41,646 nt of DNA from Symbiotaphrina buchneri (taxonomy: Eukaryota; Ascomycota; Symbiotaphrinales; Symbiotaphrinaceae). Positions 1 to 11,781 of this stretch are shown here, in pieces (position 1 is the stretch's first letter; every line of letters begins with the position of its first letter). The position numbers and the translations under genes are program-made. The notes beneath the pieces were generated by a model, which saw only the letters and a list, made by a program, of their open reading frames with translations, searched no databases and had not been told where the DNA came from. Where the stretch lies: assembly GCA_001599915.1 (NCBI GenBank), contig BCIG01000042.1, forward strand, positions 1 to 41,646, read 5' to 3'.

Positions 1-1
1 C

Positions 2-3000
2 CTCCCCCGCTTCCCGGGCGTGAGTTTCTTCCGGCTGCTCCTCAGCGCCTCCCCCGCCCCAACCGACATCCTCCTCCTCCTCACCGCATTCATCGGCTCC
101 ATCGCCGCGGGACTACCCTTCCCCTTCATCGGAATCATCTTCGGGCAGCTGGTCGACGACCTCAACAGCTCCACCTGCGGGGACACCTCCTCGTCCTCCG
201 TGCAATCATCCGTGAACCAAAAAGTGCTGCTGCTCTTCTACATCTCGCTGGCCAACTTCGCGCTCATCTACCTGCATACGGGCTGCTGGACGCTATTCGG
301 CGAGCGGCTCGTGCGACGCCTGCGCACGCGGTATCTGGCGGCGCTGCTGAGGCAGGATGCGACGTATTTTGATGCCTTGCCTGCGGGGGAGACGGAGCAG
401 CGGCTTGATGTTGATCTGGCGACGATCCAGACCGGCACGAGCGAGAAGGTCGGGATCTGTATCGCGAGCTTCTCGTATTTTGTTGCGGCGTATGTTGTGG
501 CTTGTATCCAGGATGCGAAGCTGGCGGGTATCCTTGCGTGCTTGATCCCGACGTACTTGCTCATGGTCTATGCTGGGAATTACTTCACCGCGAAATACTC
601 AGGCAGAGTCAAGGAGGGCGTAGCCGCGGCGACGGCGATTGCTAGCGAGTGTCTGTCGCATGTGCAGATTGTGCATGCCTTTGGCGCGCAGAGCCGGCTG
701 GAGGATATCTTCGCGGGGCATCTGAGGAGCGTGCGCGGGCCGGCTATCGGGCAGTTCATCACAGCGGCCGCGCAGCTGGGCGCACTCTATTTCATCTCGT
801 ATGCGGCCAATGCGCTGGCCATCTGGCAGGGGAGTAGGCAGATTGCGGATTCGATACGGGACGGAGGCGATGGGGTGACGATTGGGCATGTTTATACGGT
901 TATTCTGTTGCTTGTGGATGGTGAGTGTGCTAGAGATTGGTCTGTTGGTGGTTTGAGATGATGCTAATGACTGAGCGTAGCCTCGTTTATCGTCACGCAG
1001 GTGGCGCCGTTTCTGGAGATTTTCGGAGCAGCGGCGCAGGCGTCCAAGAAGCTTTTCCCGACTATGGATCGTGTGTCGGATATTGATGGCACGTCTGATG
1101 CCGGCCTGGTGTTGCCAGAGTTCAAGGGCGACATCGAGCTTCGAAATGTAACCTTCAAGTATCCTTCCAGACCCGAAGTGACGGTCCTGAAGGATCTCTC
1201 CATGCATGTCCCAGCTGGGAAAACAACGGCTATCGTGGGCCTGTCGGGAAGCGGAAAATCCACCCTGACGTCTTTGATTACGAGGCTGTATGACCCAGCA
1301 GAGGGTTCAATATTTGTTGATGGTCATGATATCAAGGACCTAAATGTCAGAGCCCTCCGGAGCAACATCGGCCTCGTCGAGCAAAACCCCGTCCTCCTCG
1401 ACCGCTCCATCCTCGAGAACATATCGCACGGTCTGCTCAGTTCTCCTCACGCAGAGCACATCCCGCTACGTGAAAACATCCTAGCCGGGAGCCTTGATGA
1501 GCTCGTCCGCACCGTCCGTCGAGGAGACAACGACATCAACCACGCCGCTGCCCAAGATCCAGGGCTCCTTCGGATCATCCAACTCGCCAGTGAAGCAGCG
1601 GACCTCGCAGGCGCCACAACATTCATCAGCCACCTCGAGCACGGGCTCGCCACGAACGTCGGGCCCGGCGGCCGGCAACTCAGCGGTGGACAGCTGCAGC
1701 GCATCGCCTTTGCACGAGCGCTGATCCGCAACGCGCCCGTCGTGCTGCTCGACGAGGCGACGGCGTCTCTCGACTCTGCTAGCGAGCAGTTGATCCAGGA
1801 GGCTATGGAAAAGCATGGCCGAGATCGGACGGTGGTGTCGATTGCGCATCGCTTGTCGACGATTAAGAATGCGGAAAATATTGTTGTGATGCAGCATGGC
1901 GAGGTGGTGGAGCAGGGCTCGTATGCGCAGTTGCTGGAGAGGGATGGGGTGTTTGCGTCGATGGTCAGGTTGCAGAGTCTTAGGAATGAGGATTTGACGG
2001 GAAACGGGGGAGAGGATGTTGAGGTGGTGCAGAAGGACTCGAGTGAGACGTATATTGCAGAGGAGCGGAAAGAGATTGATTCTTCATCCGGAGAATTCGA
2101 CGAGAAACAGCAAGACACGCCTTCCAAGGCGTCTTCCGAAGGAGCCGCAACCCAATCCAAGCGCTCCTTCTTCCGTGTCTTCATAGACATTGTTCACATG
2201 GCACGGCGGCAAATCCTCTGGATCTTCCTGGGCATCGGCACCGCAACGATCGTCGGCGGCTCCAACTCCGGCGAAGCCGTCTTGTTCGGCAACACCATGG
2301 GGAAGATCAACCCATGCCACAGCGAGAGCAGCATCCGACACAACGGGGCGCTCTACTCCGAGCTCTTCTTCGTGCTCGCAATCATCGAGTTCCTCGCGAA
2401 CGTCGTGCGCGGGTCATCCTTCGGCTGGGTGGCCGAGAAGCTGCTGATCAAGACGCGGATCCTGTCCCTTCGTGCACTCTTGCATCAGGACCTGCACTGG
2501 CACGAGTCCGCGGGCCGCACCCCCAACACGCTGCTGGCGTACATCAGCACCGACGCGGCCAGCCTGAGTGGCATGACGGGCAATATCCTGGGCGTGACTT
2601 TCTCCGTCATCGTCAGCCTCGCGTCCGGCATCATCCTGGCGCACGTCATCGCGTGGAAGATCGCTATCGTGCTGCTGGCCACGGTGCCTGTGCTGTTAGC
2701 CTCAGGTTTCCTGCGGCTGCGGGTGCTGGCGCAGTTCGCGGAGCGGCACCAAAAGGCGTTTGCGAACAGCGTCGGCATCGCAAAGGAAGCTGTGGGAGCC
2801 ATCCGGCTCGTCGCCGTCTTCGGCCTCGAGCACGACGCGCTGCAGACGTATCGTCGCTCGCTGCGCGAGCCGTATCAGGCGACACTCAAGAGCATCCTCT
2901 ACGGCAACTTCTGGCTCGCCCTGGCGTTTAGTATTAGCAACTTGGTCTATGCCTTGGCGTACTGGTGGGGCGCCAAGCAGACGGCCAATGGCAATTACTC

Positions 3001-3988
3001 GCAGTCGCAGTTCTTTATTGTTCTACCGGCGCTCCTGTTCAGCGCGCAGTCCTGTGGTCAGCTGTTCTCGCTCGCGCCGGATATCTCCAAAGCCGGCGTG
3101 GCGGCGCGGAGAGTGCTGGACCTGCTCGACCTGGGCCCGAAGGAAACCTCCACGGGAGATGGGGATCCAGAAAAGAATGAACCTGGAAGCAACATCGAGG
3201 CTGGTCCTCTCCAGGGCTCATCTTCAAGCACTGCGTCACCCAGCGGCATCAGCGTAGCCTTCAGCAACGTCTCCTTCGCCTACCCCAGCCGTCCATCACA
3301 CCAAGTCCTACACAACCTCTCGCTCTCCATCCAACCCAACCAATTCGCTGCACTGACCGGTCCCAGCGGGTCCGGCAAATCCACCACTCTCGCACTACTC
3401 GAGCGCTTCTACCCTCCCAGCTCAGGCAGCATCCTGATCGGCGGGCGGGACTTCTCCCGCTCCACCTCCGGCTCCTTCCGCGACGACATCGCCCTCGTGC
3501 CGCAGGACAGCATCCTCTTCGACGGCAGCGTGCGGTTCAACCTCTCGCTGGGCGCACGGCCCGGCACTTCCGCCTCAGACGCCGACCTCGAGGCCGCCGC
3601 GCGCGCGGCTCATATCCACGACACCATTGCCGCTCTGCCAGACGGCTACGAGACGCGCTGCGGGGCAGGGGGAAGCCAGTTCAGCGGCGGCCAGCGGCAG
3701 CGGCTGGCGCTGGCGCGGGCGCTCGTGCGTAAACCGAGGCTGCTCTTACTCGATGAACCTACCAGCGCGCTGGATGCAGAGAGTGAGGCCCTCTGGCAGA
3801 CGACGCTGCAGGGCTTGGTTGGGAGTGTGACGGTGCTGGCGATTGCGCATCGGCTGCATACGATTCGAAGGGCGGATGTGATTTTTGTGATTGATGGTGG
3901 GAGGTGTGTTGATAAGGGAACGCATGAGGAGTTGGTGGGCAGGTGTGAGATTTATAGAGGGAATGTTGTGAGGCAGAGTCTGGAGTAG
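2..3988 (+). CDS. ABC multidrug-type exporter (ABCB full transporter), 5' partial
   Basis: Full-size ABC exporter with the order TMD1-NBD1-TMD2-NBD2, expected in the plasma membrane and pumping hydrophobic compounds out. The frame is open to the left edge; the apparent start at 20 is a GTG inside the gene, so a short N-terminus lies outside the window. One intron, 921-980, has branch sequence GCTAATGAC and joins LLVD to ASFIVTQ. About 1302 residues are visible. NBD1 has Walker A GLSGSGKST, signature LSGGQ and Walker B VVLLDEATASLD. NBD2 has GPSGSGKSTT, FSGGQ and LLLLDEPTSALD. NBD1 has an insertion of roughly 30 residues between the Q-loop region and the signature, as some fungal MDR relatives do. 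All catalytic motifs are intact. No biosynthetic cluster adjoins it here, so the substrate is unknown. Confidence 0.95.
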
Positions 3989-4294
3989 AAGGGACTGCTC
4001 TGGTGTGGGAGCAAGAAGATGGCTTTTAGCTTTTAGTTTTTTTGGTCGGGAGGGCTCGAGAATTGAGAATGGGCCTGTTATGTCTAGAGATTCTATGAGA
4101 ACCATCACACTGGGTCCTGGTGAATGAGATGACTATCCTGAGTCCACTGGGCAGTATAGTTATCATGGCAAACCCATATATATGTGCCGAAACTGCGCTA
4201 TGCAAATCCTAATGCTCATGACCATGCTTTTAACCCTCTTTAAATACTCAAGCAGGAGGCCCAGACAGGTTTCTCCAATGACGGCGGACAAATA

Positions 4295-5154
4295 TCAACC
4301 CTCCGTCTTCCAGACCACCCACGCCACCGCAATGACCATCTTCAAGCCTGCCGCAATCCACAAGATCGCTCCAAGCCCCGCAGTACTCTTACACAGCCAC
4401 CCTCCACAGATAGCTCCGAGCAACAACAGCGCCACAGCCGCCACCCTTCGATTCCTCTTCACATTCCCACCAAACCCCTCCAGGACCCTCGCATCCGCCG
4501 CCAGTCCGAAATAGACACTCGTCAGCACCGTCGTCGGGATCTCGCGAAAGCCCAGCACGTCGCTGGCCGAGACCTGGCCGCCGGCCTGGATGCCCAGGAA
4601 CACGAGGGGAGCAATGACGCGCATGGATTCGGCGTCGGGCACGAAATGAGATTGGACGAGGGCGGCGGCGATGATGATGCAGAGTGATTGGATGAAGAAA
4701 GAGATTGCGAGCGTGCCCCGCCGCCGTGCGCCGATGTGTCGCGTTTGTGTGAAGAGGAAGCAGCCGAGCAGGAAGGCGAGGATGGTGATGAGTGACCGCA
4801 GCCAGCCGTAGGGTTTGTTGGCGGGCTGGTGCGAGGCGCCGAGGGCGAGAAAGATGGTGTTGCCTACGATTAGGAGAGTGGTTAGATATGAGCTGTTTGC
4901 GCAAAGGGATCGGGGAGAAGAGCAAACGAACCAGTTTGCATGCTCACGAAGCAACTCCAGGCGTTGAAGGTGCCGCTGTCGCACAGGCCGGAGATGAAGC
5001 AGCATAGCAGCAGCGTGAGGTCGGCGTAGTCCAGGCTGACATCTTGTTTGAGATGGTCCCTCAGTCGGATCCTCCAGCCGCTCGACGACACACTTTGACT
5101 GTCTATGTTCGTGTCCTTCTCGACATCTTCTGCTGTCGGTAGGCCGGGCAGCAT
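4295..5154 (-). CDS. DUF1275 (YoaK-like) integral membrane protein
   Basis: Two exons: 5154-4932 and 4863-4295, with a 68-nt intron at 4931-4864. The protein is 263 residues. It resembles the DUF1275/YoaK family in its opening hydrophobic segment containing CCFISGLCDSGTFNAW, the SMQTGNTIFLALG motif that spans the splice junction, and a series of further hydrophobic helices. The start is the ATG at 5154, followed by a polar N-terminus of about 40 residues before the first helix. The donor (GTTCGT) is weak, but the splice restores the conserved QTGN motif. It is convergent with the ABC exporter, about 300 bp apart. Function of the family is not established; transport has been proposed only by its membrane topology. 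Confidence 0.85.
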
Positions 5155-5757
5155 GTTCGCGACGCTTGGCTACCGTGAAGCATTACTCGACACACAGTGG
5201 CGGCGATGATAGTGTGGTCATTGTACGATCATAAAAGCCCCAGCTGTGCTATCCCTGTATCCGGCGGATTTTCGTTATTTTTCGCCATCCTGTAGCGTTT
5301 TCTGCACGCAACATGTCAGGCCGGGATTTGCATCGGGGATGGCAGGAGATGGTCGGAGTCCGACCAGACTGGGGAGGTCTGTGCGGGTTTCTGAGCGGGT
5401 GGCGGTCCACTTTTCCGTCCTGGAGTCTGGTAATGCGATTTCGTAAATCGGTCTAGAAGCGCTTCTCGACCCATGATCCGGAAATTTGCGATGATTGATG
5501 TGGTATCATCATAGTGCATTACGCGGTTAGGAGCACTTGAGCAGGCACAGATCATGGAATTCGGCGAATGGAGGAAATTTGAGAGGGGGTGCACTAAGTA
5601 CGGGAATGATCATGATATTGGAATACAATGATCTCTACATACGTGGAACAGCCAGTTATGTCTTAGAAAAAATGTAGAATAAACGGCCTCAAGAAATTGC
5701 AAACTATGAAGCTCAACACAAAAACGCCATTTGATGCTCCCCACCCACGACTCCAGA
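5155..5757. other. Intergenic, no gene seen
   Basis: About 600 bp between the start of the DUF1275 gene and the stop of the RidA-like gene. It must hold the DUF1275 promoter and the RidA 3' UTR. Short open frames are present but have no recognisable protein character or splice support. Confidence 0.5.
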
Positions 5758-6481
5758 TTACGTCGCTCGTGGCGGAAGTGCAAAACTGGTCTCAACTTCC
5801 ACAATATCATCCTAACCCTGCATCAGCCTACACTCTTACCACATTGCATTTAAACAACTGTCTTACCTGGTTCAAGCGCGAGACCTCTACAATAGTCCTC
5901 GGAGGGAAGGGTGTCTCACCCCAGACTTCCTTCTGCGCTTCGTTGACCAGAGGTCGATAGCGGTACATATCAGTAGTGTAGACCACGATGCGAAGACAGT
6001 CTCCCACGGTAGCACCGCTAGCCTCTGCGATCATGCGCATGTTTTGGAAAGCTGTAGTCTCCTTTGAGCTTCTCGAGGCTCGAAATGGTCTATGTGTTAG
6101 GTGAGAATTACCTTTGAGGACACGAGGGTATGCAGGGGACTGCGACGGGATGCTGTTGCCTCGCTCTTCCCCATCGATCGGCACCAGTTTGTTGGTTTCC
6201 GGACATATACCTCGGAGGCCTTGTTATGTCCTATGTTAGAACTCGTGTTGTTTGCCGCATAATGCGGACTATTTTGCACAGAAGCATAGCACATACCTGA
6301 GATGTAGAGTGTATCACCGCGCCGGCTTGCTACTGACCATGTACCTGTTGCTTTGAAGCTTTGAACGCACTGTTAGATACTGAGAACGCCAGCCTTGCGT
6401 TTAGACCTACCACCAAGACGGATTATACAGCTCCACTCCCTGCGGGGAAACGAAATCCGGCTTTCCCAACTCTAAGGCCAT
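5758..6481 (-). CDS. RidA/YjgF/UK114-family protein, five exons
   Basis: RidA-family proteins hydrolyse reactive enamine/imine intermediates from amino acid metabolism, but many fungal members are uncharacterised relatives. Exons: 6481-6411, 6358-6297, 6219-6112, 6051-5867, 5811-5758, separated by introns of 52-77 nt; together 159 residues. Family features are GDTLYISGLRG near the N-terminus, the central AFQNMRMIAEASGAT, the VVYTTDMYRYRPLVNE segment, PFPPRTIVEVSRLNQ, and the closing DDIVEVE..FALP. The start is the ATG at 6481. The first splice is the least certain; it was chosen because it keeps frame into FKATGTWS. It diverges from the amino acid permease at 7051, so the two share a roughly 570-bp promoter region. 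A link to amino acid catabolism is inference. Confidence 0.82.
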
Positions 6482-7050
6482 GGTGTTGTGCTGAGTTTCA
6501 ACCAAGACCGACTGTAGATGTCACTCTCCCTACTCAAAGACGGCACCAGATCGACATGCAGACGTCGCCTCACATCAGTTCATATCGACAACAACGGTGA
6601 CCAGATCTAGATCCAGTCATGATTTCATTTCCATCGCTGAAGCATGATAGCCGCCCGTCAGGGGCCGCCAAGCCCTTCCAGAAGCTGCAGTGGCCGGATT
6701 AGTGTGACTACCGATAAGGAGACCCGTGGCGTGGCCAATCAACGCTCGGACGGGCGGTTAGGCCTCCCGCTATGGTAGCCCGAACACCTGGACAGCAGAT
6801 ACGGATTCCACCGCTGAACCAATAAGGTTTCCACAAGCAAAGATAAGGAAATAAATTTCGGTCTCCGGCGGCGAGCGTGTCTCTGCATTTACGAGAGACT
6901 GGGATGCTGCCAGAGCGGTGTGGATATAATAATGGGGCAAGGAAGAGCAGACAGGGGTCTTTGAAGTCTCCTCTGCCCCACGACTCGAGACCCGACAGTC
7001 ATTCTTCCTTGCGCACCGGTGCAGATACAGACGAATAGTCGCTGTTGAAG
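6482..7050. promoter_or_regulatory. Divergent promoter region, RidA-like / amino acid permease
   Basis: Region of 569 bp between two divergent start codons. Two CCAAT pentamers on the plus strand (6735-6739 and 6819-6823) are candidate CCAAT-binding-complex sites, and a TATA-like stretch (GGATATAATAATGG) lies around 6922-6935, about 120 bp upstream of the permease ATG. No coding potential was seen. The assignment is by position and short motifs only. Confidence 0.45.
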
Positions 7051-8817
7051 ATGTCGTCGTCCGCTGATGCTGGGTTCGAGGTCATGCCTGCGAAGGAGGC
7101 GTTTCCTTCGGTCAACAACTACGACCGCAATGAAGGAAAGGGGGAGATTGTGGTTGATGACGCCACGTCGTTGCACCGCGGCCTTCGGTCGCGCCATACG
7201 ACCATGATCGGTAAGTTGTCTTCGGTCGGTCATGATCAAAGTGGAAAGACCTGCTCATCTGACATATCTTGATATATAGCGTTGGGAGGCGCACTTGGTT
7301 CGGGTCTGATCATCGGGACGGGCTCTGCTCTCGCCAATGCCGGCCCTGCTCCCGTTCTGATATGCTACTCCCTCGTCGGGTTTGTCGTCTGGCTTATGAT
7401 GACTGGGCTCTGCGAGATGGGCGCATACCTTCCCATCGCAGAGGGCTTCACAGGGTACGCATCGCGCTTCGTTGACCCGGCCGTCGGGTTCGCGCTCGGC
7501 TGGTCTTACTGGATCAAATACGTGATCTCCACCCCAAACCAACTTACCGCCATCTCCCTGGTCCTGCAATACTGGTGCCCGCGCGACAAAGTCAACCCAG
7601 GTGTCTTCATCGCGGTCTTCCTCGTCGTGATTATCCTCATCAACTGGTTCGGCATTCGCTTCTTCGGTGAATTCGAATTCTGGCTTTCCTCGGTCAAAGT
7701 CCTTGTCCTCGTCGGTGTCATCCTGCTCTCCTTCATCCTTGCTGTCGGCGGTGGGCCCGACCACCATGCGACCGGCTTCCAGTACTGGCACGACCCGGGC
7801 GCGTTCAAAGCCTACCTCGCACCCGGCGCGCTTGGCCGCTTCCTGGGCGTGTGGAACACCATGGGCACAGCAACATTCGCCTATCTATCGACCGAGTTCA
7901 TCGGCGTGACCGTCGGCGAGGCGCAGAATCCACGCAGGACGATCCCGCGCGCCGCCAACCTGATCTTCTACCGGATCTTCTTCTTCTACGTGCTCAGCGT
8001 CTTCTTCCTGGGCATGCTGGTGCCGTACAACTCGACCAAGCTAGCCTTCGCCACCAAGCAGAGCACCTCGGCTGCGGCCTCGCCCTTTGTCGTGGCTATC
8101 AGCATCGCCGGCATCAAGATTCTCCCCGGTATCCTCAACGGCTGCATCCTCGTCTTCGTCTTCTCGGCCGGTATCTCCGATCTGTACATCTCCAGCCGGA
8201 CCATCTTCGCGCTGGCCCGCGACGGCAAGGCTCCTGCTTTCATCGCGAAGACCAACTCGCGCGGTGTGCCTGTGGCTGCTCTTGGTCTCTCGGCTGTCTT
8301 CTCCCTGCTGGCGTTCATGAACGTGTCCAACGACAGCAAAGTCGTCTTTGGCTACTTCGTCAACTGTATCACCGTCTTCGGGCTGATCGTTTGGGTCTGC
8401 ATTTTCCTGTCACACATCCACTTCGTGCGCGCCCGCAAACTGCAGGGTATCCCCGCCGAGAGCCTGCCGTACCGGGCGCCACTGGGGATCTGGGGCTCGT
8501 GGGTCGGGATGCTGTTCTGCATTCTGATTGCCTTTACGAAGAACTTTGCGGTCTTTGTGCACACCAAGACAACAGACTTTGACTACAAGAACTTCATCAC
8601 GGGATACATTGCCATCCCGACGTTCTTGATTATTTTGTTCGGGTATAAGATCGTGATGAGGACCAAGGGCGTCAAGGCCAGCGAGGCGGACTTGTATTCC
8701 GGACTGGCGGAAGTGGAGGTGCACGAGACGGAGTTTGCGGCGTCGGAGGCGCGCAAGTTGGCTAGTGAGAATAAATTGGGCAGGTTTTATAGGCGGTATA
8801 TCTCATGGTTGTTCTGA
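7051..8817 (+). CDS. Amino acid permease (APC superfamily, fungal YAT type)
   Basis: Proton-coupled amino acid uptake permease, expected in the plasma membrane. Exons 7051-7210 and 7280-8817 are separated by a 69-nt intron (donor GTAAGTT); total 565 residues. The intron joins HTTMI to ALGGALGSGLIIGTG, the conserved first membrane segment of the family. Later hallmarks include CEMGAYLPIAEGFTGYASRFVDP, WSYWIKYVISTPNQ, the TEFIGVTVGEAQNPRRTIPRA loop after TM5, and about twelve hydrophobic segments overall. The N-terminal cytosolic tail is about 50 residues. The ATG at 7051 was chosen over an upstream in-frame TTG. Substrate range cannot be read from sequence. No breaks. Confidence 0.93.
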
Positions 8818-9241
8818 GTTGTTTATATCTAGAGTCAGGATGGTAGTATATAGAGGTAATGGACCTGATCAAGATGAATTTTATCACTGTTCATAATGAA
8901 TGTTAAATCGTCAAAGATAGACCTCTAGAGATAACAGATCTGATAAGTGAGATTTTCTTTCACTGGCAATAATAATAAGGTAAGTATAGATCTTGTCCGA
9001 TTGCCCATATCCAATCGATCGAACAAATCGTCATGGATAACAGTTAAGGTTAGGCTGCCCGCGGTAAAAGCAGCAAGATAAGCTCGCGCTCCGTTCAATC
9101 CCGACAGACACCGCCGGGCATCTCCGACACCCGCGCTATGGCCGCTTTACAGGGGCCTGGAACACCGGCGGTAAGCAAAGCAAAGCACATGCACCCTTTC
9201 TCCTTCTGCAACTGCCGGCAGCAGCGCGAGCTCACGATACC
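8818..9241. other. Intergenic, no gene seen
   Basis: AT-richer stretch after the permease stop, then GC-richer sequence up to the start of the Zn2Cys6 gene. It contains the permease 3' UTR and the regulator's promoter. No coding signal was found on either strand. Confidence 0.5.
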
Positions 9242-11296
9242 ATGGATGGCACAGCAGAGCAAGACATGCACACGGATAGTGACGCCGCGCCAAGGAATGG
9301 AATATCCTCGCAACGCATCAACGAGCATGGCGGCATCGCGAAGCCGGCCCTGAAGAAGACTCAGCGCCGGATCTTGTCGTGTGAGACGTGCAGAAGGGTG
9401 AAGACGCGCTGTGAATATAACTGGACGACGGGTTCGTGCAGTCGATGCCAGAAGCTTAGGTGGATACTTTTTTTTTCTCTATTGAGTCGTGCGGTCTGCT
9501 GATGTGGTATTGGTCCGTTAGGATCCGTTGCTCTCTGCAGTCTGGTGATGCTAGGAGGCCGTCGGATGTGACACTGGCAGGGAACCCTGGGGGAGTGAAT
9601 GTGCCATCGCATATCAAGTCGGTTACCTGCCATCTCAGCACGATCGATGGATCGATCAAACTGACAATATCCTGCCATAGGATCGGCAGCGTTGAAGCAA
9701 CGCTAGCGGAACTGAAAGGCACAGTGGATAAAATATGGGCAACGATTCGAACCCAACATCAACATGACTCTGAAGCTGCGGGCGATAGCGCAACACAGTC
9801 TTCGCAACAAAGCACAAGTCCCCAGACGACTCGAGACCGCCTGGAGGAACTGGAGTTCCCGCATCTTTCGGAACCTAATAACGATGGCGCAAAGTCGTCT
9901 CCGATCATGATCGTCAGGAAGTTTCGGTCTGGTTCACGAAGGCTGTATAAATTCGCATCGAAGGATATCATTGACCAGGGGATCTTGAAAGAAGGGTTAG
10001 CTAATAGGCTGGTGTCTGAGTATGTGGATCGTGGCTACCTTTCTTTGTTCGTCTGGCTTACAGTAAATCAGGTTCATCAACCGGCAAGGTCACATTTTGC
10101 AACTTGAAAGCCTCAGTGATCTCAGCATGGCATCAGACCTCCGTCGAGCGTCTCCCCTCCTATATGCGGTCTGCTGTTTACAAGGGCTTCGATTCTGCAA
10201 TGAGCCAAACCTGTTGAACACCGTCACGCAAAGACAGTTGTACGAGGAAGTCAGAGATATGCTCGGACAAGTCGTCCTCGCTAGTCCTCTACCTATAGAA
10301 GAGTTGTACGCCGTGCTCATCATGTGCACTTTTGAAGCCGCTCCACAGGTGTGCCATCTGCTGCTCTTGCTCGAAAGCCTGTACTGACTATTTGCAGCCT
10401 ACATCCGAATATCTCGAGAGCTGGCTCCTCAGCGGCATCTGTGCCCAACAGGCCTTGCTCAGCATCGACTTTGCCAACATCGTCACCAACCTGAACATGG
10501 GACGGCTGGAGAATATCGACCGTCGCTGTTTGTCTCTCTGGAACAATATCTGCCTGGTGAACCTTCGGTGCGCCATATCTATTCCTCCTTCCCCCAATAC
10601 CCTACTGACGTCATACCTTACCAGCTTTGCGGTCGGGACAGGAACACCACCGTCCATACCAGCAGACTACATCAAGCAGTGCCCTGCGATTCTGAACCTC
10701 CCGGAAGCCACTCTCGAGGACGGCATGGTCCTCGCCGAGATCCTCCTCTTCTCCACACTCTACTACAAACTCAACCAGCGCTCTCTGCTCGACGCGTCTG
10801 GCCGCTGCGAAGAGCTCACAGCATGGGAGCAGCGCTGGAAACACCTTCTAGGTACACCCCTCCCCTACCCCTCTCCCTCCCCCACAGCCACCCACATTAA
10901 CTAACACACCCTCCTTCTTCCCCCCAACAGCATCCCCCAAATCCATCCTGCTCCGTTTCAGCCACCAATTCGCCTACCTCGTACTCGCGCGGCGCTCCTT
11001 CGAAGTCCTGCGCTCACCACCGTCCTCCCCTCCGCCGGCTTTCTCCCCAGCCTACTCCAGCACCAGCCCGCCGCCTACACCCGATACTTTCCGACTGCAC
11101 GCACACACGGCCGCGCTCGCGCTCGCGCATACGTTCCTGCAGATGCCGGCGCGGCTCGTCGCCGAGCTGCCCAAGTTCCATACTATTTCCATCGCGTACT
11201 GCGCGCTCGTCCTGTCCGCGTTCGATGATGATGAGGAGGAGGAGGAGGAGGCGCGCTCGCCCACCAACACTGGAATAGCGGCGGCGGCGGTAGGGG

Positions 11297-11359
<63 letters not shown>

Positions 11360-11781
11360 CGGCGGGGATGCCGTCGCAGGAGATCCGTGCGCTGTTACGC
11401 AGGTTGCAGGACCATTACCGCTTCTTCTCGCATGATATCCCGCCTGCGATGCGCTTCGCGCTGGAGAAAGTCGGCGCGGGAGTCCGGCGGCGGCGCGAGG
11501 CGCAGGCGCAGGCGCACATCGCTGTAGACCATGAACCATCACTCATAAATGTTTCCGCCGTCCACGCCCCCATGGACCACCCCGGCGGGACCAGCGTGGC
11601 GATGGGCGGGCTGGGGGACGTGGGGATGATGCAGCAGGCCGGCGCGGGTGTGGGGGACGGTGGGATGGGCATGGGGATGATGCAGCTGGCGTCGTTTCCG
11701 ACGATTGAGGATTTCTTTGGTGGGGACTTCATTGATTTGGGTATAGGTGTTGATGGTGCGGAGTATCATTTTGGGCTGTGA
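9242..11781 (+). CDS. Zn2Cys6 transcription factor, six exons, with polyglycine tract
   Basis: Nuclear binuclear-zinc-cluster regulator. Exons: 9242-9459, 9522-10019, 10072-10348, 10398-10567, 10625-10851, 10931-11781; 746 residues. The finger has all six cysteines (CETC-x6-C-x8-CSRC-x6-C) and is split by intron 1 just before its last cysteine. A short predicted coiled region follows (RIGSVEATLAELKGTVDKIW), then a middle-homology-like helical region. Intron 5 (10568-10624) is 57 nt, so it keeps frame and is easily missed; splicing gives LVNLRFAVGTGTPP, the expected motif, with TACTGAC upstream of the acceptor. The last exon holds an acidic run (DDDEEEEEE) and then about 20 glycines from a pure G run. 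Targets are unknown; it lies beside a sugar-type transporter. Confidence 0.85.
11298..11359 (+). repeat. 62-nt pure G homopolymer inside the coding exon
   Basis: Uninterrupted run of 62 G on the plus strand inside exon 6 of the Zn2Cys6 gene. It encodes about 20 consecutive glycines and leaves the reading frame open on both sides. The exact length is unreliable, because sequencing and polymerase slippage both change such runs. Confidence 0.95.

Noticed and set aside
20-22. Apparent start codon of the ABC exporter at position 20
   Set aside because: It is a GTG inside an open frame that continues to the left edge; the true start lies outside the window.
11183-11542. Minus-strand frame with a long polyproline run
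   Set aside because: It is the antisense shadow of the poly-G tract and of the Zn2Cys6 exon.
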